Origin: Anaerolineae bacterium | Lineage (GTDB): Bacteria > Chloroflexota > Anaerolineae > Promineifilales > Promineifilaceae | NCBI GenBank assembly: GCA_020848035.1 | Contig: JADLAX010000026.1 | Span: 1-64,000 of the forward strand | Direction: 5' to 3' | DNA length: 64,000 nucleotides | Part shown: piece by piece, positions 49,927 to 60,277 of the stretch | Layout of the letters: each line of letters opens with the position of its first letter | Numbering within the stretch: the stretch's first letter is position 1 | Notes under the pieces: model-generated | The model's input: only the letters and a program-made list of their open reading frames with translations | The model's database searches: none | Told to the model about the DNA's origin: nothing | Position numbers and translations under genes: made by a program

Positions 49927-52900
49927 TCACGAATCAACGGCCGTTTCCAGCACCGCCGAACTCATTTGCCGTTGGACTCGTTCAACCTCCAGCATGAGCG
50001 CATTGGCCCGCTCGGTGTCATCACGCAGCCGCTCGTAATTGGCCCAGTGATGCAGCGTTTGCCGCAGTTCGTCCAGCGCCGCCGGACCAATTTCGTACAG
50101 CAGCTTGTAGCTGCGCGTGAAACATTCTTCGGCGTTCACGTCGCGCTGCTGGATGTTGACGGTGCGCTGCTTGGTTGGCTCTTTGGCCAACACCATGCCC
50201 AAAACGCGCCAGGCAACGGCCGTTACCCGCTTGGCTTCTCGACCCAACTGCTGCCGCCGCACCAGCAGCGCCGTTTCCACCGCCGTCGTGGCCTGGGCCA
50301 ACGCCTCTTCCAGCAAATGATCCTCTAAAAAGAGCTGCGCCAGGCCAGCCACGGCCGTACTGATGGCCAACGGCCGTTCCAACGCCCGCGCCAGGCGCAA
50401 GGTCTGCTCCCACCAGGTATAGGCGTGCTGCAAATGCTCTTCCTTGCTGGCCAAATCCAGCGCCGACTGCGGATCGGCCACCGCTTGCAGCAGGTGCAGC
50501 TGCCCCAGGCAGCAAAAAACCTGCATACGCAGCACATCATTGCTGCTTTTATCGGCCTGGGTAAGCGCCTGATGCAGGTAAGCATCAGCCTGGGCGTAGC
50601 GACCCTGGTGCATGGCAATCATGCCCAAATGGCGCAGGGCCAGAACCGCGCCGTACACATCGCCTAAATCGCGGGCATAATGCAGGCAGGCAGTGTAGTT
50701 TTTGACGGCCGTATCCCACTCGTGGTTTTCGCGGGCCGTGTGGCCCAATTGCGCCAGCATCAACGTTTCCCACAGCCGCTGCTGCTGCTCGCGGAAACCC
50801 TGGCGGGCCGCTTCGGTGGTGTTGGCAGCCCGCTCAAAATGGCCCGACTCGCGGGCAATGTGCCCCAGCAGCGCCTGCATGTAGGCCCGCGGCAAAGGCG
50901 CGGCCCCTTCCTTAAGATTGTTGTACAGCGTCTTGCCAATTTGTACGGCCGTATACTGGTCACCAATCAGCACCAGCACCCAGCCCACCGCCACCTGGGT
51001 CACCAGCTGCAAGTCGGTCAATTTGGTCTGGGTGGCCAGGGTGTCGGCAGCCTGGGCGGCTTCCAGAGCCATCGTTAAATCGTCCTGCAAAAAGTGGCAG
51101 AAAAAGAGGCCCAAATGCCCCCGCACCGCCGACGGCGTGTCGCCAGCGGCCAGGGCGGTGTTGATCATCGCCTGGTACGCGTCGGTGGCGTCTTTAAACT
51201 GGGCCAACAGGCGCAGCATTTCGCCCAGCCCCTCGTTGAGAGCAATGCGCTGCACGGCCGTTTCCGGAGCCACTGGCAGCAGGTTTAAGGCCTGGCAGTA
51301 GTGGTAAACGGCCGTTTCTGGGGCATGATCCTGGCGTGCGTTTTCGGCGGCACGGCCGTACCAGACGGCACTCTGCGCGTACTTTTCCGCCTGCTCCAGG
51401 TGATGCGCCACCACGCTGGCATACTGCGTCGTCTGGGCACTGGCATGTGTGATAATCCAGGCCGCTACCCGCGCATGGGCCGTCAGCTTAATGCGCCCAG
51501 GCAAAGCACCGTACACCACCTGCTGAATCAAATCGTTGCGGAAAGCGTACTCCTGTGTGCCGGGGAAAGCCGAATTTTTGCGCCGGTAAATCCAGCCCAA
51601 ATCAACCAGTTCGCCCAAAACCGTCATCAACTCTTCCCAGGTAACGGTTGCTTCGTCTTCGGCACTTTGCTGCAGCAGCACCATGTCCCAGAAAAATGGC
51701 CCCATCACGGCCGCGCGCTGCACCACCCGGCTGGTGGCCGCTGGCAGCCGCTCTAGCTGGCTGCCGATCAATTTAGACAGCGCCAGCGTCGTGGGCAAAT
51801 CTGTCAGGTTGGCCATACGCACATACCAGCGGCTGCCGCTGCTGTCGATAACCCCTTCCTGAATGAGAATCTTAACCAATTCTTCCAGGTGGCTGGGATT
51901 ACCCGCCGCGCCGTTGACAATCATGTCGCTCAGGCGCAGCGGCACCTTGTCGGCCTGCTGGAGCAGCTCAGACAGCAAATGGCGGCTGTCGATGAGCGAC
52001 AGCGGCTGCAAATCGAGGTGGTGGTAGATGAGCTGGTTGTGGTCCTCGCTGACGTGCCACGACGGCCGTTGCTCCAACAGCTCCGGCCGCGCCAGGCAAA
52101 CGATGAGCAGCGGCAGGTGGTGGCACTCACCAATGAGGTATTCGAGCAAATCAAACGACCATTCATCAGCCCAATGAATATCTTCCAGGAAAAGCACGAC
52201 AGCGTCATTTTGTTCGCAAACGGCCGTAAAATAGGTCACCAAATCTTCAAAGGCGTACTCGCGCAGCTGACGAAGATCGTGCAGGCTTTCGCCCAGCAGG
52301 GGACTGTCGGAAAAATCAAAACCCAGCAGCTGGCCAATGAAGTGGGCCCGGGTAAGCGCCCGCGTTTCGCCGTCGGCCAGCTGGTGCATCAGGCCGCGCA
52401 CCAGCTTTTCGCGGGCCACGGCCGGGCTGTTGCGGTGGTGAATCTCAAAGCGATTCACAAACAGATCGCGGATGAGGCTGTACGGCCGTTGCAGCAATCC
52501 CCGCGCCGGGCCACCCCGGTACAGGGCCACCTGGTCGGGCCACAGCCCCAACATCCGCTCAAATTCGTACAGCAACCGCGATTTGCCCAGACCCGCTTCG
52601 CCCACAATCGTCACCACCTGGGCCTGTTCTGCCTCGATGGTGGCCTGGAGTACGTCTTGCAAACGGCCCATTTCCTGAGTGCGACCCACCATGCGCGTTT
52701 CCAAGAAGCTGGTGCCCCGGCTGCCGCGCTGGAAAGATTGTGGTTTTTCCCGGGTGATCACGTAAGCACGGCCGTTTTCGGAACGGCCGTTAAACGCCAA
52801 CCCATCTTTAACTTCGGCATCAAAAAAGGGATGAACCTGCTCAAAAATCTGGTGCGAAACCAGCACCCCACCCACCGGAGCCAGCTGCTCCAGCTGGTGC

Positions 52901-53451
52901 GTCACGGTGACCGTGTCGCCCAAAATGGTGAACTCGCCGCTGCTGCCCATTGGCCCCAGCAGCACCGGCCCATAATGCACACCAATGCGCATACGCAGCG
53001 CCTGGTTCTGCGGCAACGAATTGACCGTCTGCCGCAATGGGCCGTCGTTGAACAACGCCAGCTCCATTTGCATGTCCAACGCCGCCTGCACCGCCCGCTC
53101 ATGGTCATCTTCGCGGGGCACCGGCAGGCCAAAAAAGGCAATCACCGCATCACCCACGTGTTTATCCACCCGGCCGCCCCACGACACAATCACGCTGTCC
53201 AGCTTTTGCCAGACTGCGTTGATCATGTCGCGCACCTCTTCGGCGTCCATAAATTCGGACATGGTGGTAAAACCCGACATGTCGGCGATGAGCACAGCGC
53301 CCTGGGCCTGCTGCGGCGTGGGCAGCGGCTCCACCAGGGTGGCCAACTTTTCGCGCAGCGTACGAATCGCCACGCTGGCCACTTCAGGGCGCAGCAAAGC
53401 ACGCTGTGCTTCTAAGGTCACAATGGCTTGTTCGATTTCTTGACGAATCAC
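49927..53451 (-). CDS. Class III adenylate/guanylate cyclase-AAA ATPase-TPR regulator
   Basis: A 1174-residue protein with the same order of domains as its downstream paralogue: N-terminal helix, class III cyclase (about 50-235), AAA_16/STAND ATPase (about 260-600; Walker A GEAGLGKS, Walker B VVLFLEDIHW) and TPRs to the end. Unlike the paralogue, its metal-binding residues are intact: VLIADMSGFTT (Asp57) and KHVGDAVIAFFG (Asp101), so cyclase activity is plausible. Such proteins are thought to couple ligand or protein binding by the TPR/STAND part to cyclic-nucleotide output. Product (cAMP or cGMP) cannot be told from sequence. Confidence 0.9.
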   Translation of the reverse strand: MIRQEIEQAIVTLEAQRALLRPEVASVAIRTLREKLATLVEPLPTPQQAQGAVLIADMSGFTTMSEFMDAEEVRDMINAVWQKLDSVIVSWGGRVDKHVGDAVIAFFGLPVPREDDHERAVQAALDMQMELALFNDGPLRQTVNSLPQNQALRMRIGVHYGPVLLGPMGSSGEFTILGDTVTVTHQLEQLAPVGGVLVSHQIFEQVHPFFDAEVKDGLAFNGRSENGRAYVITREKPQSFQRGSRGTSFLETRMVGRTQEMGRLQDVLQATIEAEQAQVVTIVGEAGLGKSRLLYEFERMLGLWPDQVALYRGGPARGLLQRPYSLIRDLFVNRFEIHHRNSPAVAREKLVRGLMHQLADGETRALTRAHFIGQLLGFDFSDSPLLGESLHDLRQLREYAFEDLVTYFTAVCEQNDAVVLFLEDIHWADEWSFDLLEYLIGECHHLPLLIVCLARPELLEQRPSWHVSEDHNQLIYHHLDLQPLSLIDSRHLLSELLQQADKVPLRLSDMIVNGAAGNPSHLEELVKILIQEGVIDSSGSRWYVRMANLTDLPTTLALSKLIGSQLERLPAATSRVVQRAAVMGPFFWDMVLLQQSAEDEATVTWEELMTVLGELVDLGWIYRRKNSAFPGTQEYAFRNDLIQQVVYGALPGRIKLTAHARVAAWIITHASAQTTQYASVVAHHLEQAEKYAQSAVWYGRAAENARQDHAPETAVYHYCQALNLLPVAPETAVQRIALNEGLGEMLRLLAQFKDATDAYQAMINTALAAGDTPSAVRGHLGLFFCHFLQDDLTMALEAAQAADTLATQTKLTDLQLVTQVAVGWVLVLIGDQYTAVQIGKTLYNNLKEGAAPLPRAYMQALLGHIARESGHFERAANTTEAARQGFREQQQRLWETLMLAQLGHTARENHEWDTAVKNYTACLHYARDLGDVYGAVLALRHLGMIAMHQGRYAQADAYLHQALTQADKSSNDVLRMQVFCCLGQLHLLQAVADPQSALDLASKEEHLQHAYTWWEQTLRLARALERPLAISTAVAGLAQLFLEDHLLEEALAQATTAVETALLVRRQQLGREAKRVTAVAWRVLGMVLAKEPTKQRTVNIQQRDVNAEECFTRSYKLLYEIGPAALDELRQTLHHWANYERLRDDTERANALMLEVERVQRQMSSAVLETAVDS

Positions 53452-53767
53452 ACCACTCAGTTCCGCTCAGGCTTGACTTCAGTTAGGTAGACCACAACCA
53501 CAGACTCTTAGAAACCAGGGTGGGTTTCAGAGTAACAAAGTGGGCTGACAGGTTGCACAATCAGGTAGTCGAAATTTGATTTCCCAAATAAGTATTATAT
53601 GTGTTCTGGCCGATGGCAGCGAAATGGTTTTGCCAGCCCAATTGTAACATGGTTTTCAGTCTGAGTTGAGGGGGACGGCCGTTCCCCCCAACTTGCCTAG
53701 TTTACCAGATGTAACTATACTGCGCGCCGCCTTAAGCCAAAAAAAAGCAACGGATACTTATCTTCTT
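53452..53767. other. Divergent intergenic region before smc
   Basis: About 316 bases between the cyclase gene and smc. It contains a small hairpin (GAAACC at 53511 with GGTTTC at 53523), an AT-rich stretch around 53570-53610 that may hold promoters for both directions, and one ACGGCCGT at about 53676. No gene seen. Confidence 0.5.
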
Positions 53768-56700
53768 ATGAGACTGAAGAAACTCGTTCTCCAGGGTTAC
53801 AAAACCTTCGCCAGTAAAACCGAATTTGTGTTTGATGAAGGCATCACGTCCATTGTCGGGCCAAACGGCAGCGGCAAGAGCAACATTGCCGACGCGGTGC
53901 GCTGGGTGCTGGGGGAGCAAAGCTACAGCACCCTGCGCGGCAAGCGCACCACCGACATGATTTTTGCCGGCAGCCAGAGCCGCTCCCGCGCCGGCATGGC
54001 CCAGGCCATCCTCACCCTGGACAACAGCGATGGCTGGCTGCCGATTGATTACAGCGAAGTGGAAATCGGCCGTCGCGCCTACCGCTCCGGCGAAAACGAG
54101 TACATCCTCAACGGCCAAAAGGTGCGCCTGAAAGACGTCACCGACCTGCTGGCCACCAGCGGCCTGGCCGAGCGCACCTACACCATCATCGGCCAGGGGC
54201 TGGTGGACCAGGCGCTGTCGCTGCGGGCGGAAGAGCGGCGGGCACTGTTTGAAGAGGCGGCGGGCATCAACCATTACAAATCGCGCCGCGCCGAAACGCT
54301 GCGCCGTTTGCAGGAAACCCAGCGCAACCTCCAGCGCGTCCACGACATTTTGGCCGAAATTCGGCCGCGCCTCGCTTCGCTCAAGCGGCAGGCGACCCGC
54401 GCCCAAAACTACGAACAAATTTCGGTGGATTTGCAAAATTTGCTGCGCATCTGGTACGGCTATCGTTGGGAAGTGGCCAAAAAAGAGATCCGCCGGGCGC
54501 GGGAAACGGCCGCTTCCGCCGAAAAATCGTGGCAAACCAGCCGACAAAAAATGCGCGTCCAGCAAGAAAATGGCGACGATTTGCGCCGCCAGATTCACCG
54601 CTTGCAGCAGCAGGTGAGCGAGACGCAAACCAAGCGCGACGCCCTGCGCGACCAGCTGGAAACGGCGCGGCGGCAGGTGGCCATCATGCAGGAGCGGCGC
54701 GAATCGATCCAGCGCCGCCTGGCGGAAGTAGAAGCCGAACTGCCGCCCATCAGCCAGCAGCGGGAAGCGGCCGCCAGCGAACTGGCCGCCGCCACCGAGG
54801 AGCTGAGCGCCGCCCAGGTCAGTCTGAACCAGGCACGCGAGCAGCTGCAAACGTTCAACGCCAACTTCCAGACGCAGCAGGCGACGATTAACAAATGGCA
54901 AAACGAGCTGCAAAACGCGACGCAGGCGCAGCGCAGCACGCAAAATCGGGTGGCCCAGCTGCAAGGGCAGCTCAACCAGCTGCGTGAACAGCTGCAAGAG
55001 CAGTCGGCCAATCACTCCGGCAGCAACGACGGCGAACTGGTGAAAATGCAGGCCGAGGTGGCGAAATTAACGGCCGTTTTCAGCACCGCCCAGCAAAAAA
55101 TCGACGATCTACGCCAAAAACGAAGCGAGACACAAAATCAGCGCCAGGAACTCATCCAGGCGCTCAAAAATTTACGCCGCGATTTGCGCGACCAGGAGAT
55201 TCAGCTCAGCCGCCAGCAAAAAGAGCTGGCCCGGCTGGAAGCCCAAACCGAAATGCTGAACCAGATGCGCCAGAAGGAAACGGCCGTTCCCAACACCGTC
55301 AAAGTCCTGGCCAATTTAGCCGCCATTCTCACCATCCCCGCCCAGCACCAGCAAGCGATCGAAGCCGCGCTGCAAACCCGCCTGGGCACGCTGCTGCTGC
55401 CCGACGAAGCCGCCCTGTGGCAGCTGATCGCCCAGCGCGACCCGGACGCCGCCCTGGCCGTCGCCGTGGCGGACCAGGTGCAGCCCGCCGCCCCGCCCGT
55501 CATCAACGAAAGAGGCGCGCTTGGTTGGGCCGATTCGGTCGTTAAATTTGACGCGCCGTTTGCGCCGCTGGTGCAATTGCTGTTGGGTCGGGTTTTGCTG
55601 GTGGATGGGGCGAAAACGGCCGTTGCCCTCGCCAAAAACTTGCCCACCGGATTTGTCGCCGCCGCCCCGGACGGCACCGTGGCCCACGCCGGTGGCCTCA
55701 TCGAGCTGGTCGGCCAATCGGCGCAGGACAGCCTGCTGGCCCGCGAAGCAGCGTGGCGCGAGGCGCAGCAAAAGCTGGCGGCGAAGAAAGAAGAGGTGGC
55801 GGGGGTGGAAACGGCCGTTGCCAACCAACAAGCCATCATCCAGGCCAAGCAAGAAGCCGCCGACGAGCTGAACAACGAGGAACAGCGCCTGGGCCGCCTG
55901 ATGAACGAGGCGAGCCAGCGCGTCAGCCAGGCGCAGCGGGAGCTGGACCGGCAGAAGCAGCAGCAAACATTCATCGAGCGGCAGCAGCAGGCGCAGGCGG
56001 AATCCGCCGCCCGGCTGCAAACGCGCATCGAGACGCTGGCCGCCAACGCCGCAAAAGATGAGGCGGAAGTCGTGCGGTTAGAAACGGCCGTGAGCCACGC
56101 CCAGGCGCAGCTAGACAGCCTGCCGGTAGCCGAGGCGCAGCAGCAGCGGGAAAGCCTGAAGCAAAATATTGGGGCGGAACAGACGATTGTCGACGGCCGT
56201 CGCGCCGTGGTGGACAGCCGCCGGGCGACGCTCAACCAGTTTGAGCAGCAGCTCAACCGCCTGAAAGAGCGTCAGGCCACTTTGCTGGCGCAGCAGGCGG
56301 AGATGGCGCAGAGCCAGGATGAGCAAGACCGCATCCGCCTGCAAGACCAGATGAGTGAACTGGAGGAGCAGCTGACGCCGATGAAAGCCCGGCTCAGGGA
56401 GCTGCAAGAGGAATTGGGAGATGTGGAGGAGGAGACGGCCGTTACCCAAAAAGAGGCCCACGACCACGAAACCATCTACACCCAGGCAAAAATCGCCTAC
56501 AGCCAGCAGCAAAGCGCCATCGAAGGGCTGCAAGAGCGCATCAAAACCGACCTGGGCATCGTCGCCCTGCACTACGATGAGGACCAGACCGGCCCCACGC
56601 CGCTGCCTATCGTGGGCGTTCAGGCCCTGCCCAAAATCACCGAGCTGCCCGACGACATCGAGGAAACGATCCACAACTACCGCGGGCAGATGCAGCGCAT

Positions 56701-57319
56701 GGGGGCGATCAACCCCGACGCGCCCGAAGAGTACCAGGAAACCCAGGACCGCCACGACTTCCTCACCGAGCAGCTGGACGATCTCAACGAGACCGAAGCA
56801 CGGCTGCGTAAAGTCATCGAAGAACTGGATGAGCTGACCAGCCGCGCCTTTTCGGAAACGGTGGATAAAGTCAACGCCGTCTTTGGCCAGACGTTTACCC
56901 AGCTTTTCGGCGGCGGCGCGGGCCGTTTGGTGCTCACCGACCCCGACGACCTGACGATCAGCGGTGTGGACATCATCGCCCGGCTGCCCAACCGGCGCGA
57001 GCAGGGCCTGGGCCTGCTCTCCGGCGGCGAGCGGTCGCTGACGGCCGCCGCGCTCATCTTCTCGCTGCTCAAAGTTTCCCCCACCCCGTTTTGCATCATG
57101 GATGAGGTGGATGCGGCCCTGGACGAGGCCAACATCAACCGCTTCCGCGACCAGCTGCGCGAGCTGGCGCTGGGCACGCAGTTCATCGTCATCACCCACA
57201 ACCGGGGAACGGTGCAGGCGGCGCAAACTATCTACGGCATCAGCATGGGCTCCGACAGCGCCAGCCAGGCGATCTCCATCAAGCCAGAAGAGTACATCAA
57301 GCAGCCAGAGTTGTTGTGA
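53768..57319 (+). CDS. smc: Chromosome segregation protein SMC
   Basis: An 1183-residue SMC ATPase, the core of the bacterial condensin that loops and compacts DNA. Head-domain N-part [20 protein letters not shown] with Walker [17 protein letters not shown]; two long coiled coils (about 165-500 and 690-1010) around a hinge (about 520-680); C-terminal head with signature [15 protein letters not shown] and Walker [19 protein letters not shown] 53768 is the family start; the frame is open from 53666 but the leader is unrelated. No scpA or scpB is seen in this window. Seven ACGGCCGT copies fall inside the coding sequence, mainly the hinge-flanking part. Confidence 0.96.
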   Translation: MRLKKLVLQGYKTFASKTEFVFDEGITSIVGPNGSGKSNIADAVRWVLGEQSYSTLRGKRTTDMIFAGSQSRSRAGMAQAILTLDNSDGWLPIDYSEVEIGRRAYRSGENEYILNGQKVRLKDVTDLLATSGLAERTYTIIGQGLVDQALSLRAEERRALFEEAAGINHYKSRRAETLRRLQETQRNLQRVHDILAEIRPRLASLKRQATRAQNYEQISVDLQNLLRIWYGYRWEVAKKEIRRARETAASAEKSWQTSRQKMRVQQENGDDLRRQIHRLQQQVSETQTKRDALRDQLETARRQVAIMQERRESIQRRLAEVEAELPPISQQREAAASELAAATEELSAAQVSLNQAREQLQTFNANFQTQQATINKWQNELQNATQAQRSTQNRVAQLQGQLNQLREQLQEQSANHSGSNDGELVKMQAEVAKLTAVFSTAQQKIDDLRQKRSETQNQRQELIQALKNLRRDLRDQEIQLSRQQKELARLEAQTEMLNQMRQKETAVPNTVKVLANLAAILTIPAQHQQAIEAALQTRLGTLLLPDEAALWQLIAQRDPDAALAVAVADQVQPAAPPVINERGALGWADSVVKFDAPFAPLVQLLLGRVLLVDGAKTAVALAKNLPTGFVAAAPDGTVAHAGGLIELVGQSAQDSLLAREAAWREAQQKLAAKKEEVAGVETAVANQQAIIQAKQEAADELNNEEQRLGRLMNEASQRVSQAQRELDRQKQQQTFIERQQQAQAESAARLQTRIETLAANAAKDEAEVVRLETAVSHAQAQLDSLPVAEAQQQRESLKQNIGAEQTIVDGRRAVVDSRRATLNQFEQQLNRLKERQATLLAQQAEMAQSQDEQDRIRLQDQMSELEEQLTPMKARLRELQEELGDVEEETAVTQKEAHDHETIYTQAKIAYSQQQSAIEGLQERIKTDLGIVALHYDEDQTGPTPLPIVGVQALPKITELPDDIEETIHNYRGQMQRMGAINPDAPEEYQETQDRHDFLTEQLDDLNETEARLRKVIEELDELTSRAFSETVDKVNAVFGQTFTQLFGGGAGRLVLTDPDDLTISGVDIIARLPNRREQGLGLLSGGERSLTAAALIFSLLKVSPTPFCIMDEVDAALDEANINRFRDQLRELALGTQFIVITHNRGTVQAAQTIYGISMGSDSASQAISIKPEEYIKQPELL

Positions 57320-57441
57320 GGGGGTGAAGGGGTGACTGACATTTTAGGGTTTAATCCGACTTAATTCTGCTTAACCCTGGATTTTCGTCTTATGCCCAAA
57401 AAGGGCAAGAACTTTCAGCATAATTTGAATGAGGTTCACAA

Positions 57442-58716
57442 ATGGGTTCAAAACAGAAACAAAAGCTCTGGAAAGGATCCTGGCAACTTATTTTTCCAGA
57501 AACACAGAACATAGGGGCCGGTGGCCAAGGTGTCGTTCGTAAGGTTCAGCGAACTAGGGATGGTAAAACTGGTGCTCTCAAGGAGTTGATCAACTTTAAC
57601 AATCCTGAAAGACGGAAGCGTATGCACATTGAGGCAACCAGTCTATCAGTCCTTGATCATCCTAATATCGCACACATCATAGACGAGAATACAACTTCTG
57701 AAGGCCAATTATATATTATTACAGAGTTCATAGACGGCCCTACTCTTGAAGAACAGATTTCGAGCTGCCCGTTTTCCTTAGAGGAAGTCTTAGCTTTTGC
57801 AGAACGAATCCTCGATGCACTTCACCATGCACATTCTGTCGGAGTTTTCCACCGAGATATTAAACCCGAAAACATTATATTACGTCACGCGAGTCCTGCC
57901 GATCCAGTTCTAGTAGATTTCGGAATTTCATTTAACGATGAAGAGAGGCTTTTTTCAGCCGCAACTTTTATGGGGCAGCAGTTAGGAAATCGATTTCTAC
58001 ATCTTCCAGAGCTTCAGCGAGGAGCACGCGATCCACGCTCAGACCTCACACAATTCTGTGGTGTTGCTCTGTATACGATCACTCAACAACAGCCTATCTC
58101 ATTGAAGGATGAAGAAGGTCGTATGCCTCATCAACAATCAACGGTCCGCGAGAAACTTGCCGAAGCGATTCCAAACAACATCATTAGGGGCAAGCTTCTA
58201 CGCCTATTTGACAGAGCTTTTCAAAACGACTTGACTGAGAGGTGGCAAACTGCAAAAGAACTAGCATCTGCGTTCGAGAGAATGATGTTTGAACCGGAAG
58301 TTAGAGGCCAGACTAGCTTATCAGCCATACGTACAGAGCTAGAAGGCCGTCCAGGTTTCAACCAACAGATGCTTATGAAACGGCTCTATTTGGAGTTTAT
58401 GAACGAAACGCGACAAGTTCTCAATGAGATTCGGCAGGAACTTGGGGAACATATCGCCAGTGTGAAACAGGGGGGAGCTCACGAGAATGTGGAAGAGAGT
58501 GAATTCGGATCTCGCTTCGGGATCACCATACCCGGCGATGAAGTATATCTAAAATTGCATGGGAAAGTTGTAGGAAATGAGCTAATTATGCGGATTGAGG
58601 AGGATGATACGCTGTTAGCGAGGTTAGATCTAAATGCCCCCAACTGGGAGCCATACCAGATAGGACTTGAGGAAGAGATCGGTTCACGTTTGTCCCGAAA
58701 ACTCCAAGAGACCTAA
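57442..58716 (+). CDS. Stand-alone Hanks-type Ser/Thr protein kinase
   Basis: A 424-residue soluble kinase. Gly-rich loop GAGGQGVV, the Lys in GALKELINF, the catalytic loop HRDIKPENIIL and the metal-binding VDFGISF are intact, so it should be active. The activation segment and lobe end at about residue 275; the remaining 150 residues are unassigned and contain no transmembrane helix or PASTA repeats, unlike PknB-type sensors. The gene is AT-richer than its neighbours and has no ACGGCCGT copy. It opens the accessory region after smc, and soluble kinases in such places can be signalling or anti-phage genes. Confidence 0.88.
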   Translation: MGSKQKQKLWKGSWQLIFPETQNIGAGGQGVVRKVQRTRDGKTGALKELINFNNPERRKRMHIEATSLSVLDHPNIAHIIDENTTSEGQLYIITEFIDGPTLEEQISSCPFSLEEVLAFAERILDALHHAHSVGVFHRDIKPENIILRHASPADPVLVDFGISFNDEERLFSAATFMGQQLGNRFLHLPELQRGARDPRSDLTQFCGVALYTITQQQPISLKDEEGRMPHQQSTVREKLAEAIPNNIIRGKLLRLFDRAFQNDLTERWQTAKELASAFERMMFEPEVRGQTSLSAIRTELEGRPGFNQQMLMKRLYLEFMNETRQVLNEIRQELGEHIASVKQGGAHENVEESEFGSRFGITIPGDEVYLKLHGKVVGNELIMRIEEDDTLLARLDLNAPNWEPYQIGLEEEIGSRLSRKLQET

Positions 58717-58750
58717 CCATTCTCGCGGCCCTGGCGCGATTCCACAGGCT

Positions 58751-58783
58751 GCGGCACGGCGTCTCGCCGCGCCGCTTTTTTTC
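58751..58783 (+). terminator. Terminator after the kinase gene
   Basis: GCGGCACGGCG and CGCCGCGCCGC form a strong stem with one bulge around a TCT loop and are followed by a seven-base T-run, 35 bases after the kinase stop codon. Confidence 0.8.
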
Positions 58784-58808
58784 TCTCTCGCAAAATTAGC
58801 TTGTCTCA

Positions 58809-58871
58809 AGTGCCAGGCGCAGGGCAGCAGTTGCTTCAATTTCCAAAATCGTGCGCCCTGTGCCTGGCACT
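58809..58871. repeat. Long imperfect inverted repeat
   Basis: AGTGCCAGGCGCAGGGC (58809-58825) is mirrored by GCGCCCTGTGCCTGGCACT (58853-58871), with about 27 bases between. It is intergenic, between the kinase and the toxin-antitoxin pair, and looks like a REP/MITE-type element. No second copy was seen in the window. Confidence 0.65.
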
Positions 58872-58997
58872 GCTGTTAAAGTTAGTCGGGTATTTCAGGC
58901 CGAATTCCCCCAAAATGAGCAGTTTTACAGCCAGCTATAATTCTTCAAAAAAATCAGGTATGATACTCCCCAAGTTCGTTGAAAGAGAGGCTGCAAG

Positions 58998-59225
58998 ATG
59001 ACAAAAAACCGCATTTCCATTTCGCCTGATATTTGTAACGGCCGTCCTGTCATCACAGGCACGCGCATTACCGTCCAAACCATCTTGGAATTCCTGGGCG
59101 CTGGCGACACGATCGAAGATGTTCTGGAAGAATACCCCACCCTAACCGCAGAAGATATTTACGCCTGCATTCAACATGCGTCAAAATTAATGGCCAATCG
59201 TTACGAGGTACAAGAATTAGTGTGA
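58998..59225 (+). CDS. DUF433 antitoxin
   Basis: A 75-residue DUF433 protein: RISISPDICNGRPVITGTRI followed by LEFLGAGDTIEDVLEEYPTLTAEDIYAC, the standard two-motif pattern of this small helix-turn-helix-containing family. DUF433 proteins are the antitoxin partners of DUF5615 PIN-like toxins; here the toxin gene overlaps by four bases (GTGA). One ACGGCCGT copy is inside the gene. Confidence 0.92.
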   Translation: MTKNRISISPDICNGRPVITGTRITVQTILEFLGAGDTIEDVLEEYPTLTAEDIYACIQHASKLMANRYEVQELV

Positions 59226-59563
59226 AAGGCTTTCTCTTTGATGAAAACTTGCCTGTTAATATTCAATTCTTGCCCTCACTGCCACTTGAGCATGTCACAG
59301 ATTTAGGCAAAAGTCCGACTGACACAGAAATTTGGGAATATGCCCAGGCAAATGATTTGGTTATTGTTACCAAAGATGCCGATTTTTCGGATCGGATCAT
59401 TGTTTCCAGTCCGCCACCCAGAGTTGTTCATCTTCGTTTTGGCAATATGCGCAAGAATGATTTTCATGCCTTTCTTAAAAGCGTTTGGCCGCAAATCGAG
59501 CAACTAATCCATACTCACAAATTGGTAAATGTTTACCGCCACAGTATTGAAAGCATCGAATAA
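59222..59563 (+). CDS. DUF5615 PIN-like toxin
   Basis: A 113-residue DUF5615 protein with a PIN-like nuclease fold. The acidic residues expected in the active site are visible in GFLFDENLP and IVTKDADFSD, plus ANDLVIV between them. It begins with GTG overlapping the antitoxin stop. Together with DUF433 it forms a type II toxin-antitoxin module, presumably cleaving RNA when unpaired. Confidence 0.9.
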   Translation: MKGFLFDENLPVNIQFLPSLPLEHVTDLGKSPTDTEIWEYAQANDLVIVTKDADFSDRIIVSSPPPRVVHLRFGNMRKNDFHAFLKSVWPQIEQLIHTHKLVNVYRHSIESIE

Positions 59564-59685
59564 ACCTTGCTCAAGTTGATCATTCTCGCTCTCATCTTCT
59601 TCCAAATATCATCTGGACAAAAGCCGATGTGGGAATGGTCGAAAAGATTGGCAAAGGAACTTATGGCTAGATGAGTGAGGTAAAT

Positions 59686-59963
59686 ATGAACCAATACAGT
59701 GGCAGCAATTTTGACGATTTTTTGGGGAAGAAGACATTCTTGAAGAAGTTTCGGTAAAGGCGCAAAAGCGACTGCTGGCGCTTCAGTTAGCTGACATCAT
59801 GGAAAATGCACAAGTAACCAAAACCGCATTGGCTGAGAAAATGCACACCAGTCGTTCGCAGATAGATCGGTTACTTGATCCAGATAATACGACAATTACT
59901 CTGGAATCATTGGATCGTTTGGCTCGTGCTGTTAACAAACAACTACGTATCGAATTTACATAG
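59686..59963 (+). pseudogene. Frameshifted XRE-family antitoxin
   Basis: Read from ATG 59686 the frame gives MNQYSGSNFDDFLG and then stops early; one base later the family sequence resumes as EEDILEEVSVKAQKRLLALQ and continues to TAG 59961-59963 through the helix-turn-helix (TKTALAEKMHTSRSQIDRLL) and DPDNTTITLESLDRLARAV. The total of 278 bases is one short of 93 codons, so a single base was lost in the run TTTTTTGGGG near 59721. It matches small XRE antitoxins of HigA/ADDT type. It may be a real pseudogene or a sequencing error; no intact toxin partner lies beside it. Confidence 0.75.
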
Positions 59964-59988
59964 CAGATAGCGCAAACGGTGATAAATA

Positions 59989-60258
59989 ATGAAAGAGGAT
60001 AAGTTCCCACCTGGATGGAATACAGAACGAGTGCAACAAGTGTTGGCACATTATGAAGAACAGACCGAGGAAGAAGCGGTCACCGAAGATGAAGCAACCT
60101 TTGAGGACAGATTCAGGCTGCAAGAACTGCTCGACCGCCAGGATCAAGGCGTTGAGCTATCCTCCGAAGAACGCGCCGAAGCTGAGGGTTTAGTTGAACT
60201 GGTTGAGTTCCTGACACTCATCCGGCTGCGCTCAAAAACTGCCCCATCAACTAGCTAA
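59989..60258 (+). CDS. Small acidic protein, antitoxin-like, unknown function
   Basis: An 89-residue, very acidic protein. The first half (FPPGWNTERVQQVLAHYEEQTEEEAVTEDEA) resembles small uncharacterised proteins common near toxin-antitoxin loci of Chloroflexota and cyanobacteria, recalled from general knowledge; the second half (LLDRQDQGVELSSEERAEAEGLVELVEFLTL) looks like another small helical family, so this may be a fusion or a rearranged gene. It lies 25 bases after the broken XRE antitoxin. Confidence 0.6.
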   Translation: MKEDKFPPGWNTERVQQVLAHYEEQTEEEAVTEDEATFEDRFRLQELLDRQDQGVELSSEERAEAEGLVELVEFLTLIRLRSKTAPSTS

Positions 60259-60277
60259 TCCCCTTCACTAAACCTCA

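Noticed and set aside
48618..53415. Long plus-strand frames at 48618-49658 and 51889-53415
   Set aside because: Antisense to the two cyclase/AAA/TPR genes; His/Gln-rich translations without motifs.
59564..59685. Possible toxin gene before the broken XRE antitoxin
   Set aside because: Only a short frame (PNIIWTKADVGMVEK) is open and it shows no RelE, HigB or Gp49-like motif.
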